Shown: positions 41,910 through 53,722 of the stretch, piece by piece
Layout of the letters: the number at the start of each line of letters is the position of its first letter
How positions within the stretch are numbered: position 1 is the stretch's first letter
NCBI GenBank assembly: GCA_020055645.1
Contig: CM034546.1
Location: forward strand, 107,140,875-107,204,874
Source of the DNA: Tomocerus qinae
Lineage: Eukaryota; Arthropoda; Collembola; Entomobryomorpha; Tomoceridae
Direction of reading: 5' to 3'
DNA length: 64,000 nucleotides
Position numbers and translations under genes: made by a program
The notes under the pieces: model-generated
Databases searched by the model: none
The model's input: only the letters and a program-made list of their open reading frames with translations
What the model was told of the DNA's origin: nothing

Positions 41910-44900
41910 GTAAGTTTTTAATGCCAATAGTCATTGAAAATTGAAGAACAATGCACAAGCATGTGATTATAGTATCAATGTGTCATTTACAACATTTTAT
42001 AGGTATTTTTTGCTCCACAACTCTATGACACAGATTCTACAACAATTTTTTTACTCTTTTGTTAACCTACTATAATTTAAAACCACTAAAAGTATAAGTT
42101 TGCAATTATGGTGGAATTTTATAACAAGTTATCCATCAGAAGCCTCTAGTTTGACTACTAATGACATTATTATTTCACATTAGGATCATATTAGTTAGTT
42201 GAGCCAAAAATCATTTGAGTTAGTAATTGTCGAATGAAGCATGACTATAGGTTTTCCAAGTATGTACTAAATAAGTAAAGGTAGGTCGCTATTTGCTATC
42301 GCTGCTATCTTTTTAAATCAAAGCGTTTATGATGACAAGTTAAGTACAGCGTGGAAAGATTTATAACGATGTTTTAAAAGATTAAAGTGGGCGCATTTAG
42401 TGTAGCAGTGGGCTCTCTAGCCGTCGTAAGAGTCTTCAGCACAATCCAATAAATACTTTTAATGTGCGAATTCATAGCATTGTTTAGGAGCCAGCTTTTA
42501 GCTCAAACAAAATGAAAAGTGGTCAGTGTTGTTGATCGCTTTTGAGTGTTTTGAGTTTACGACAAAGACGAGAGAGGCAAGAGCAGTTCAATAAAACTCG
42601 AGGAATGTGTAAATGTTGGTTTACTAGACGTTTACGTTACTTAAGTGCATCATTTCATTCATTCAGGGACAACTACCAATAGTTTGCCTTGCTTCTCAAA
42701 TCACTTCTTGTCCACGTTTGGCTAAACTTCAATACAAGTAAAGTTGATTCTTACACTTCGTTAGCAATAACACCAGCTTAGAGAATAATGGTGCAAAAGT
42801 TGTTTGGCATAGCTTAAGTGGTAATAGCCTGAATATTTTCTATTGAGTTCTATTACATAACTTTAGTGGCTATTTATGTGTCTCTGCGTCAAAAGTAGCC
42901 TAACTCTATTGCGTTATGAAATGCAATCAAATCAGGCAACTGTTGGTGTAAGGAATATTTTACAATGATTTTTATTGTAAGATAGTAAATAATTTCTCTT
43001 GGGGCTATATTATACTTGCACTAACATTACTTTAAATTGGATTGGCAATTCCTTTGTGGTGTGTATTAGATTGATAAGTTAGTAGTTAGTATCTGTATGG
43101 GGTAATCCTAATCAAATTTTTGTTTTCACGTGTACATACTATCTAGGAGCAATATGCGTCATTTAGACTTGTATTAGTTTCAATTTTCAGAGTTGTATTA
43201 TAGATAGTTGACACATTAGATGGTAAGTGGTGCAAATAAGTTTGTATGTATATGATGAGATATTATATTTTCTTAAGTATAGCTTTCGGGATGAATTATT
43301 GAGTTGACTTTAGTGGAGAGCAATAGAGCATACATAACGTAGAATGACAGAACGCGCCTATGAAACTCTTTCTCGTCGTCATTAGCTCATCTCTACTGTC
43401 TGGTAAACAAACTTTTAATGCTGTCACCTTCTTCATAATAATATCATGGCAGTCAGCAGTAGACAGCAGTCACATTACTAAGAGAGATGTGTTAGCTAAC
43501 ATACGAAAGTTGATGTTTCGGTTTTTGGTGTTGTCAACTATGAGTGAGAATTGACTTGAGTTGACGTCATGCAGAAACGCAGATTCTCAGAAAAAACTCC
43601 ATCATCCATAGTTTCCTTTTTTTGGTTTTCCACAAGCCAGACTTCACTTCACTTCACTCTTGAGACTTGCCGAAAAATAGTCAGACATTACTCGACACAT
43701 TGTATGACATATGTGCTATGCTTCGCTATAGAATTAGGTCTGTATGACAGTCGCAATGCAACAGTCCAAAACTCAATCAAATAACTCCAATTCTGTTGCC
43801 TTATTTTTGTTACTCTACTATGCTAACTGTTAGTACACACACCTCTATCTTTAATAAGTCCAAAATTTTCCCATTTTTCAATTTTATCAATATAATTCAT
43901 TCGCGCATTGTATATAGTATACATTTATAATGGATGGGTTAACAGACTATTCAGATTGTCAAAGAAAAACGAGTTGTCATACTGGAAAGCTAAAATTTCC
44001 AATCGAGCTTTCGATAATGTGATGACAATATGATTTCACTAATATCATCCCGTACCACATGTGTTTACCCATTTTTTAAAGTAAATGCGATTTGGTAGAT
44101 ATTTTGGATAGCAACTTTTAAAAAAACCTAAAAGAATTACTTACCTTATTTTCGTGCATAAGAAATAAAAAGTCATTTTACATTTATATAAATTAGAAAG
44201 AAAATAATTAATAACTAATATTATTAGATTCGTCAATGTATATTTTGTTTACTGTTTTAACACTCCGACACTAGTTGAAGTTCTACTAAAGGAAACAGAT
44301 ACACTTTAGAGAATTCATGTAAAAGTACTAATATACAATGGGTTGGTAGTTGGTATGTGTGCTTTAAAAATATAGAGGAGTATTACAGTTTCTTCCACAT
44401 ACCGAAACTGCAATAAAGGAGAGAACAGGATTGGTGTGAAAAATATTTATCATTCATTGGAAACAATGTCAGTTTTCCCAAATGAGATTGACGGTATGTC
44501 GTTGTCATGAGATGTGTCATCTGGAGAAAAGAGAGCAATATAAAAAGTATACCTATACGTTGGCCATTGTTCTGTATTATTCCGTTTTGCTCCAGACTCA
44601 AAGGAAACTAAAGAATTTTCGCTTTTGCTTTAAAAAATTTTACGCCTCGGTCAACCTTTTGCTTCCCTGCCTTTTGCTTTCCATTATTCTGTAAGTACAT
44701 AATGCACAATAGTGATTCTGGAGTGCTAAGCGGTAACTGTCTTCTTTTTGTATCTGTTCGTTCTGTGAGAACTCGGCAAAAAAATGCAAGCATGCATGTC
44801 TTTTCCATTTCCTAAGAACGTACACAAGTAAACAGGACTATCTATAATAGGTTAAATATCTTTTGAGATTCCAGCTAGAAGAGCTAAAGAAATGCTTAAG

Positions 44901-46992
44901 TTATACCCCTGCAGTTGAAGGTATAAGTGCTACTATCTGTTACATTATTGCACATTGTTTACTATTACTAATGCTTTATCGTAATCGCGTAGACAAAAAT
45001 ACTATGAATACATTCGCTATCTGCTGCTACATGTTAATTCAGATAGAATTCTATTCTTTCTTTTCTCATTTTAGTAATTCACAAAATCTCCACCAAAGAC
45101 TGTTCACTCGTATTACGTTCTTATTTTCATGTATTCGCTTTGAATGTTGGATGAACCAACGCTTTGCACTTATCTGTACTCTTTTATGTCGTAATGCTTT
45201 AGAATAGAATGTGGCTGTTATTGATAATCCAAGCGTTTCCGCAGTTCCTCGTCTTCTTTTCCATTTCCGCATCTACTTTTGTACACTTTCTTTCAACTTA
45301 GCCGTGTTTCTGCGTGCTGAGCTACGTTTTTTGATTACTTGACTTCTCAGTAGGCTATCAACGATAAGATTAAAGTTTCTTTCTAATCCACTGCTTTACG
45401 GAAACCACGCATGTCAGCAAATCAATCTATGTACACAGTATTATATATCTTATTTTGACGTTTACATGTTTTCAATTACTTCTCTCTTGTCATCAAATAT
45501 TGAGATTACTTGCTGCATTTAATTCCTGCACATAATGTTATCCTAGAATTGTGATTCCGTAACTTTTTCAATTAAGTTAGGTTATAAAATTCTTATTTTC
45601 ATACAACATATTGTTTCTATGCACTTAAACCTTGAGAACAAGCATCAAGACACATATAAGCAAAGCTGGTTATAAAAATCTAGTAACTAGAATCTGAATT
45701 TGCATTACAACTCATATATGATACAATTCAACCAATCAATACATTATTTATTAATCTCTTAAATGGTTTGTGCCTCGGATACTATCAAATGATGATTGAG
45801 TTGAAAAGGTTTACACTATATACTCAGTATTGAAACATTTAGATACTGAAATTGCCCCAGTATGGGATATTTTATTTCCAAAACATTTACTGGCTAACTG
45901 TATCTTGGTATTTCTGACACATCATTAAATAGATGTTTGAATGAGGCGTTGTTTATGTGGCCAATAGTGTGTCCATTTGAGTTTTCATGCCATTTAGTTG
46001 ACCAGAGTATCAGTAGACTGCTATTAAACTAATTTGCAGTAGATACTGTGGCAATGTACTTTTGGTTTTCACGGGATCGTTTACATAATGACCATATATC
46101 ACTGACCTCACATAATAGTGGCTACTTTCTGTCTGCAGCCGGACTATTGTTCATTGTCAGTGAGCCGAATTCCTTTGCTGAGAATTTTCCTCATACACTA
46201 CCGCATTGTTTAGTGCTTTGTGAGTTCATGACCTTCTGGTATACTCTAATAGTACTGTTAATATTACTATGTGTTCAGCCAATGAACAAATCTAATTTTG
46301 TCCAATGGTTTGCAAACCTCTGAGCTGAATGCTACCAATGAACAGATAATGGATGTGGTCATTTTACTAATGAATTTCCAATCCATTTTGCATAAGTTTC
46401 GTGTTTCGGACTATATAGCACCGTTTACTAATGTTCTTTCTCCATGATACTTTTACTGCAGTATAAACTACGGATCAGTACTTACTTAGCAATATTACTA
46501 TCAAATACCTAGACATAATGACACTTACACTAACCTATTAATAATGCATATTAATGTACTGCTAATGTGGAGATAAGTACGGATATACTATAGAGAGACT
46601 GCAAAAGGCATGAGCACTGTTTGCAGTTCTGCTAATTCATGTCGATATGATATGTTGATATGGATAAAGTCTGACTGAAAGGCGTGTCACACTTCATAGA
46701 CATATTAATGAACATAGTTCAGTTAGATTCTTTAGATAAAATATAGTTCGTAAGTCTATATAACCTACAGAAATCTTACTATATTAGTTTTGTGGATTGA
46801 TATTAATGCTAGTGTTCAATTTTTGGGAGAAAAATCTTCTGTATTATTAACATTCACCGGCGTAGGTCATTTTGAAACTTCATTACAATTCGCACAATAC
46901 TGTGCCATGTCAAATACGACAACTATTGAGATGTTTTAATAACCTAGTATATGTTTTATGTACATGTATTAATTGCTTTTTCTTATTTTCAG
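41910..46992 (+). other. Putative third intron, about 5.1 kb
   Basis: This region is bounded by GTAAGT at 41910 and a TTTCTTATTTTCAG acceptor before 46993. It contains no recognisable repeat or RNA gene. Open frames near 43360-43784 and 44482-45207 are moderately long but have no acceptor/donor pair in the required phase, so I treat them as intronic. Confidence 0.5.
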
Positions 46993-47069
46993 ACGAAGGA
47001 TCCAAAGTCAACAAAATCAACGAATACATTACCCATCAACAATATCTCAGACTTCGGAAACACATAAAG
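46993..47069 (+). CDS. Shared internal exon 4 of the split gene
   Basis: The exon is 77 nt with a good acceptor (TTTCTTATTTTCAG) and a consensus AAAG/GTAAGA donor at 47070. It runs from phase 1 to phase 0. With the last base of exon 3 it reads DEGSKVNKINEY, then ITHQQYLRLRKHIK, a basic segment likely to be helical. Codons show the purine-N-pyrimidine tendency of coding DNA. In phase 0 the same exon has a stop at 47065-47067, and that frame would only be used if exon 2 were skipped. Downstream exons should begin in phase 0; none could be fixed with confidence within the window. No known domain was recognised. Confidence 0.68.
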
Positions 47070-48422
47070 GTAAGATTTCTTGCCTCTCTGTTGTAAATGT
47101 GCTCTGTACAGCCGGATACGTTTTAGGCGTATACTATAATGGTTAATTCAGCTATATGGGTTTAGTTTAGTTTCTATATGCATAATTATACTGTACCTTT
47201 TTATTCAGTTTATGTTTGAATAATTTGAATTTGTATCTATGAATTGTTTTAGAGATTTAGTAGTATCCTTGCCTGTAGGGTTATAGGTAGTAAAATCCTG
47301 TTTTTGTGCCCACTTAGTAAATGCATTGTGTTAAGGCGAGTTTGCTCACTTTAAATGCAGTCTTGTTGTAAATGGGACGGTAATGCAATTTTTACGAGAG
47401 AGCTGTATTTTAGTCTTAAGAGATTCTTGAATGAAGGTACTTAATCCGATATGGTATTCAGTTAGCAACAGTAGTTCTGTGGCAGTGTACAAAGGAGTTC
47501 TAACCTTAACAATATTCAATGATCTCTTATTCGTTCCATTTGTCGGGTTGATGGAAATGTCAAGGCCATTTTTAAAACCTTAACTTGTGTTTAACCGTTT
47601 GTGCTGGAGTTTTGAGCCTGTAATGAATGGATAGGATACACAATGGCATGAATACAGAAGAGGTTGGCGAAAAGACTAAAAACACAGGCCAGAAGGTTAT
47701 AGAGTGGCTTGTGTGTTTATTGCTTCAGGACTTAATGGAATTTTTATATCAGTGAGTTAGAAATGTAAAAGTTTTGGGAAAGACCTTGCAGTTTGGGTCT
47801 TTTCATCCTTGCTAGTAGTAGAGTCAAGAGAGTAGGTAAGTGTAAGTCGTATGTAAGTAATACCGAGTTAGTTCCTTGTGTCCTTTCTTATCATCTTCTT
47901 CAGTGCTGTATGTAATGGTCCATAAAGTAAAGTACATTTACCGGTTATCGCCTTACCTGAATATTCTTATTTCTTCAGCACCACTTATTTCCAGAGTCTG
48001 ACTCTGACTGTAAACACTGAGCTGTACATGGTGATGAACCGCGTTTTCAGTTTTATGTGCGAAAATGATCTGGCACTTAATGGCTCTCGGCATCAATTAC
48101 CTTGTACAACGTGAAAGGAATAAACATTGCAAAACTTAGCGATTGAATACAAGGGATCTTTCTCGGACAAAATCTAAATTTACAACCCGTACTCCAGTTG
48201 TGGTAATGAGAACAAAAGTAGTTTGCATGTACAGCATGAATTTTCCACAGAAGATGTTTTTGAAAAGGTAACCGCAATGAATGCACAGGTGTAACTACGT
48301 CGTACGATTTAGTACAGTATTAGTGCACCCACCTAAACTGCTAGTGCTAGAACAAGTATTTATTTGGGTCATGGAGATTAATAAGTGTTTACTACACCTA
48401 CATGTTCTTCTTTAGTTACTAG

Positions 48423-48472
48423 TACTACTACTACTACATACTGTACACTACTACTACTACTACATACTGTAC
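48423..48472 (+). repeat. Two-unit compound TAC microsatellite
   Basis: Two adjacent units of 24 and 26 bp each consist of a (TAC)/(ACT) run followed by ATACTGTAC. The shared end CTACTACTACATACTGTAC is identical in both. This looks like a triplet microsatellite duplicated together with its flank. Confidence 0.85.
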
Positions 48473-50388
48473 CTAGCACTGATAGAAGTACTGCTCATTT
48501 GTTTGCATGCACCTTCTCGTTCTTTATGTCTCATCTGAACTGCTGCCATTTTTATGTCCTATCTCTTCATTTGCTTTCGACTTTCGAATTCTTTTTGTTT
48601 TTTTATCCTGACTTTGCAAGGTATAGAGCTTGTTTGTCTGTGACTCAGAAGAGCTGGTCTTTAAAGGCTCAGAGCAATTGTAATAGGCTGAGGTAGTTTT
48701 GACAGACTCAAAGGTAGAAAACAAGTCAATGACTGATTGCACTATATATGTCTGTAGAGACACACTGTACTTTTTGTTAGGGTGGATCAAACTTTCAAAC
48801 GCAGAAAATAAAATTTCCGTAACCGGAGATTGATAGGAGATTTTATTGTAGAGCCATGGATGGAAGTTGTTTAGTCTTCCTCTTCTGGTCCCTACTCTAC
48901 TATTTTCCTAGACTGCAAAAACTAATGGGGAAAGTAATCGCTTGGGATTCACTACGGAGTACTAATACTTCATACAGTAGAGTGAGTCCCAGGGCTTATC
49001 TATCCATACATATGACATGACGCATCAGGTTTTTGTTTGCCTTATTCCTCTCCAGTTTCTCATGTGCAATTGATAACATAATGGATGTGTCGCCAGTAAA
49101 AGAGAACCTTATAGAAATGCTCAGAGCTTAACCAGGTCAAGATGAAATTTGAGATTTCCGAAAGAAAACGAAGGTTTTACAAAATCCTTGGAAAACCATA
49201 AAAAATACACTACTCTGTAGTTACTAAGAGGCCAATACTTCATATCCATTTTTTTCTGAGCCGTTTTTATCTACTAAATGTATAGAAAATCTACTCGATT
49301 TTTTCAACGCATCAAGTAAACCGAGTTATGTACAAAGTAATAACTTGAAGTAAATTGATAGACAAACCTGGACTTTGTTTGCTTCTTAGTAATCTACCAT
49401 TATCCATGTTCATTTTACAGAAATAGGTTTCGTCCTATATACCATTATACTAAATGGTCAACATTTCAATTTAATGATACTACTTGCTGTTTTTCTAAAA
49501 GCCAATTATTTGGATTCAGAAAAATCGACTGAAGCCACAACAGTAATTAGTAGATAAGGTCAAATACTCGATGACATGGCCAAAGTGGTCATTTTGTCTT
49601 CATGTTATGTACTATATGTATACTTTTTGTTAGAAACAACTACATTATTAATGAAATACAGACGTAATGGTGCTCAGGTAATTGATATAGTTGTTATTAT
49701 TAGTTGTTTAATGACATAATATCTGATTACGTAGCAGAAAATTGCTTTTGCTTACGAATAAATCACTAGAGAGGAAACCGCACTATTAATAATGCTGTCG
49801 GAAAGGAAAATGTAGCTAACCTATTTCTACTTTCTGCCTTGTAAGGTATAAGGAGGAGGGTCTAAGAAATTGAGTTGTTGCTAGATGCAAATGTAGGAAT
49901 TCTTCATTCAAGAATGCGTCATATTTTTATTTACTTCACAAACGTGCAGCAATTTACAATGGGGAACACATAAAATCCTACGACTCTGATCACGGAAACT
50001 TTGTGCTTTAAGTAAATTAGTTTTTGGGAGTAGTAGGTTAGACTATTAGAAGGTAAGTTTGTGAAGGAGGGAGGACTCGATGAATGTGATCTAGAATGTT
50101 GCTAACAATCAGTTTCTTTAGCTCCCGGCACAACTTTATCGAGAATTGTGAATTATATCGGCTGCGAGTTATTGTTATTTTATTAGTGTTCTCAAAGTAC
50201 AATTTTGATAGGTAGTTTGGATCTACTAGTAGATACTCCTACAGGGAAAGTGACAGCAATTTGAACTAGAATGTCCTCACGCAGTCAGGTTAAGAAAGCT
50301 AGCTCGGGCACATCTACAATACTCTAGCTATGTAATATAATGCCAAAGAGCATTATTTCCCAAAGCTTTTCTTCCAGAGTGTAAAGAA

Positions 50389-50616
50389 ATGAAAGGAAAA
50401 CCGCACGAGAGTTGGGAACAGCTCGGGATGATGGCAGAGCAGTTCTGCCTGACTAACATGTTCGTAATATATCTGCTTTTCACTGGATATGCGGCTACGG
50501 CTATTCCCATTGAAGTATTATATTGCATTAAAGTGTATTACATTACTTACTTTGTTGTTCTCTCCGCACTTCTTTTCTGTCTCTGCGGGAGGACGCGACG
50601 ACGGCTGGATCACTGA
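50389..50616 (+). other. Unassigned 75-codon open frame with two hydrophobic stretches
   Basis: ATG to stop, 75 codons, starting MKGKPHESWEQLGMMAEQ. It has hydrophobic stretches near residues 24-41 and 52-66 and a basic C-terminal end CGRTRRRLDH. It resembles a small membrane protein in layout, but no homologue is recognised, no promoter or polyadenylation signal was identified, and open frames of this length occur by chance in 64 kb. It is recorded as a possibility only. Confidence 0.1.
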
Positions 50617-51911
50617 ATGCCGAAAGTGAGAGAGGAAGTAATATTATACACTCATCTTGAACAATCCTCTTATCCCGTTTCTCCCAACCTCCCTTACTTT
50701 CTGCTTTTACTTATATCTATAATGTTTACTATCAAACTCTACTGCATTATGTCGACATAATGACATAAAAAATTACCTAACAACACCTAACAAAATGGAC
50801 CACATTTCTTATCATGGCAATTTTCAACAGTGACATTTACAGTACCAAATGGAAGAATAGTTGTTCCCTATATTCAAATAAATACATAAATAACAGTATT
50901 TCTGGAGATAGATGACCTGTTGTAATAGGATTAACATTTAATTTTTCATTTAATGCATTCAGAAGGTGATTGTTTATTGTACGTAGTAACTCAAAAGGTC
51001 CTACTACTTTTCTAAAATGTTTTGTTTTATAATATAATGCGTCGATCAATGTAAAATACACAAAAATTATTAAACCAAATTGGTTGTTCAATAGATAGAA
51101 TGGTCCAAATTATCTTCATATTTTGAGGATGTATTTTTAATTTTTATTGTGTTTTACCTTGCGCCAATCCGATGAACACCAAGAATACTCCTTGTAAGAT
51201 TATCGGTATTCTGTGGTAAGTTCTAAGTTAATATTTACTTGATGCCTATTTTCCTTTGCTAATTTAAACAAATTATGTAATGTGGGTTATATTAAAGTAA
51301 AGGTTGAATGAATGAGACTATATTTTATCTGTGGACACATACAGAATCTTTCTCTACATTGTCCAGCAAGAGCTTTAGGCTTCTAGCATTAGAAATATCT
51401 AGTGGTTTCTGGAGCTTTCTTTCAGACGAATTTATCTTGAATCCTCATTCCTGGTAGGGAGAGTAGGCCAGCCGCTTTATCTTCACATCGTTTATTTCTA
51501 TTGACAAAGTTCAACTGGGTTGAGTGACTGATGCTCTTTCCCCATGAACTTTCCACGGAGCTCGTCAGTAAATGACTCCAAATCATTTTTCAAGACGGGA
51601 AAACGTCAAGGGCAATGCACATTACAATAATAACCGTAGTAGTCACTGCACTGGCCTGGTCTTAAATACCTATCCTTTGATAACTATTGAACACTACTAT
51701 AATTCCAGAATTAATGTTTGTCCGTAAAAAATGTGCACTTTGTTATTCTGAGAGGCTAAATTGCTAAAAAAAATGTCACTTTGATAGCTTAGCTACCTGT
51801 TAGTAGCAGTTATTTTACAGTTTCTATAGCAAATTCAATTACTAGCAAATTACAGTTCAGAAATCAATACACGTAAAATTACGAAAACAGTGCACATTTT
51901 TTATGGACAAA

Positions 51912-53150
51912 CCAAGGTGGGCTTAATTTCTATAGCAATACATTTATCGTAGATACACAGGTGAGGAAAGGACTCTATATTACCATTGAAATGATTCGGA
52001 CAAACTCTGGGACGGATCGTCCCAGCTCGTGGTACCAATCCAAATTCAGTTAGGAAAATGTTAGGAACTCATTTTCATTAGAATGATCATAGAGATACCA
52101 TACAAATTGATAGTCATTTAGTTTCCAAATTAATAAGAAGTACTTAATACCTATATAACGAGATTAAAGTACTATTAAACTAACGATGCAATCTATGCAA
52201 TGGAACACGCAACAATTGCAATCATGGAAATATGCAATCCCGTTGGCAAAATACATCCACCAATGAAAAGAGACTTTAATCTCGTTTTTTGACAATTTCA
52301 AGTCCCTAAATAGATAGAGGTGGAAATTCTGAGAGCTTAACTGTAATGGGTTTAGAAAATAATTAAATAAATAATAAAATTCTCGTTCCCTACTTATCCT
52401 CGTCCATACTCCATTCATCCACTCACTCCAACTAGGGCAGGTGCTAAATTTTTATAATCCAGAGTACAACTTGACTCATTGGCCCCTAACCCTAACCTAA
52501 CCTAACCTAACCCACAAGCAAATTCCTGAGGAATTTCATTCTGAAATCGACACTATTAATCTACTAATCTACAGAATTTCAACCGGCAATTTCCCAATTT
52601 CAGTCATTGGTTAACAAAGATTTTCAACCGGAGTCCATACTCCAGCCTCAGCTCCTCCGGGGCAATGGGAAGTTGCTTAATGTTCATGATCATGTTCCTT
52701 CAAACTCATTGACCTGGCCCCATGTGAACCTCAGAGATTAAGCGCAGCGAACTTCTTGAGGAAGTTCATTCCGAAATAGGCACTTTTAAATTATAAATGC
52801 TACACCTAAATAAGTAGTCAACGAATCCATTACCAATTAGCGAGGTTCGCTTTAAAAACTCCGCAACAAAGCACAAAATCCAACCATGCATTCCAAAATA
52901 AAACACGAGCAGAAGGGATACCTTTTTGTGCAAAACTTGACACACTGTTTAACCATCGCTAATTCTAGCAATGGACAATAGTAGACGCCTGTTAATATGT
53001 GAAATACGCATAGGAATCTAAGATGGGGACGGGACTGCTGGGACAAAAATTCATATTTTTGTCCCAGAGTTTGTCCCCCGAAATAATGGTCCTTTCCCCA
53101 CCTGTGTATAAGCAAAACAAGCGTCGCTATAGAAATTTAGCCCACCTTGG
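51912..53150. mobile_element. Non-autonomous inverted-repeat element, about 1.24 kb, inserted in the hairpin element
   Basis: The termini are inverted: 51912-51936 (CCAAGGTGGGCT and on) matches the reverse complement of 53126-53150 with one mismatch. Further paired blocks follow inward: CACAGGTG(A/G)GGAAAGGAC near 51957 and 53090, and GGACAAACTCTGGGAC near 52001 and 53070. The arms therefore extend to about 52025 and 53035. A 6-bp direct repeat GACAAA flanks it (51906-51911 and 53151-53156), consistent with a target duplication. The interior has no recognisable transposase. It includes a telomere-like tract (52484-52512) and open frames of up to 87 codons that I cannot assign. Arm divergence suggests it is older than the foldback at 39490. 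The superfamily is not determined. Confidence 0.75.
52484..52512 (-). repeat. Short interstitial telomere-like tract
   Basis: The plus strand reads CCCTAACCCTAA followed by four CCTAA units, which is TTAGGG and TTAGG repeats on the minus strand. At 29 bp it is too short to be a telomere. It sits inside the 1.24-kb inserted element rather than in unique sequence. Confidence 0.8.
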
Positions 53151-53162
53151 GACAAACATTAG

Positions 53163-53722
53163 TAGTATATCAAGGCTAGTAGAAGTAAAATAGGTTTGGA
53201 ATTCCCAGGCACTTCTGAATTTTTGTGTATGTAAACCGATTTGTGACGTCACACGGCGACTTTCCTATACATTTGCATGGGCCATCACCATGGTGAAAGT
53301 GCATGTCAAAAAATTAAAAAAATTTTGTCAAAAATATTTTTCTGCCCCATGGAAATGAATAGGAAATGTCGCCGTGTGACGTCACAAATCGAATGCATTG
53401 CAAAAAAATCGAATGAAGCCTGGAATGCCGCAGGTTGGTAGTATATCAAGGCTAGTAGAAGTAAAATAGGTTTGGAATTCCCAGGCACTTCTGAATTTTT
53501 GTGTATGTAAACCGATTTGTGACGTCACACGGCGACTTTCCTATACATTTGCATGGGCCATCACCATGGTGAAAGTGCATGTCAAAAAATTAAAAAAATT
53601 TTGTCAAAAATATTTTTCTGCCCCATGGAAATGAATAGGAAATGTCGCCGTGTGACGTCACAAATCGAATGCATTACAAAAAAATCGAATGAAGCCTGGA
53701 ATGCCGCAGGTTGGTAGTATAT
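53163..53722. mobile_element. Tandem pair of 276-bp palindromic hairpin units
   Basis: Unit 1 starts at 53163 and unit 2 at 53439. The word TAGTATAT begins each unit and occurs again at 53715-53722, so the period is exactly 276 bp. I noticed only one difference between the units (GCATTGC versus GCATTAC). Within each unit an inner 24-bp perfect inverted repeat, from CGATTTGTGACGTCAC through ACGGCGAC, frames a core with TCACCATGGTGA; the first copy spans 53237-53391. Weaker outer complementarity (GGAATTCCCAGGC against GCCTGGAATGCC) continues the hairpin. TAGTATAT could be an 8-bp target duplication shared by two adjacent insertions, or part of a tandemly duplicated unit. There is no coding capacity. 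Confidence 0.85.
53244..53660. promoter_or_regulatory. Four TGACGTCA (CRE-type) palindromes in the hairpin pair
   Basis: Perfect TGACGTCA octamers occur at 53244-53251, 53377-53384, 53520-53527 and 53653-53660, two per hairpin unit and symmetric about each centre. TGACGTCA is the established binding site of CREB/ATF bZIP factors. They may have no function here, since they are part of the repeat's inverted arms. Regulatory activity is inference. Confidence 0.35.

Larger units (their letters stand above)
51712..53161. mobile_element. Small hairpin element (MITE-like), split by a later insertion
   Basis: The left end 51712-51738 begins TAATGTTTGTCC and is followed by GTAAAAAATGTGCAC. The matching reverse complement lies at 51890-51911 and resumes at 53157-53161. 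Removing 51912-53156 restores a right end that mirrors the left end with one mismatch over 27 bases. The reconstructed element is about 205 bp. The ends read TA-ATG and CAT-TA, so a TA target duplication (mariner/Tc1-like) is possible but inferred. There is no coding capacity. Confidence 0.72.

Noticed and set aside
44482..44690. 69-codon ATG frame ending at a GTAAGT donor
   Set aside because: It ends in phase 2, which does not fit the next acceptor (phase 1). The region is AT-rich and the opposite strand is equally open.
44863..45207. Longest open frame in the window, 114 codons
   Set aside because: It starts at a non-ATG codon, lies in the third intron, has AT-rich random-like composition and shows no splice-site pair in phase.
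48524..48790. Minus-strand 88-codon frame rich in Ser, Lys and Glu
   Set aside because: It looks hydrophilic and protein-like but has no splice or polyadenylation context or recognisable domain. It overlaps a plus-strand open frame of similar length.
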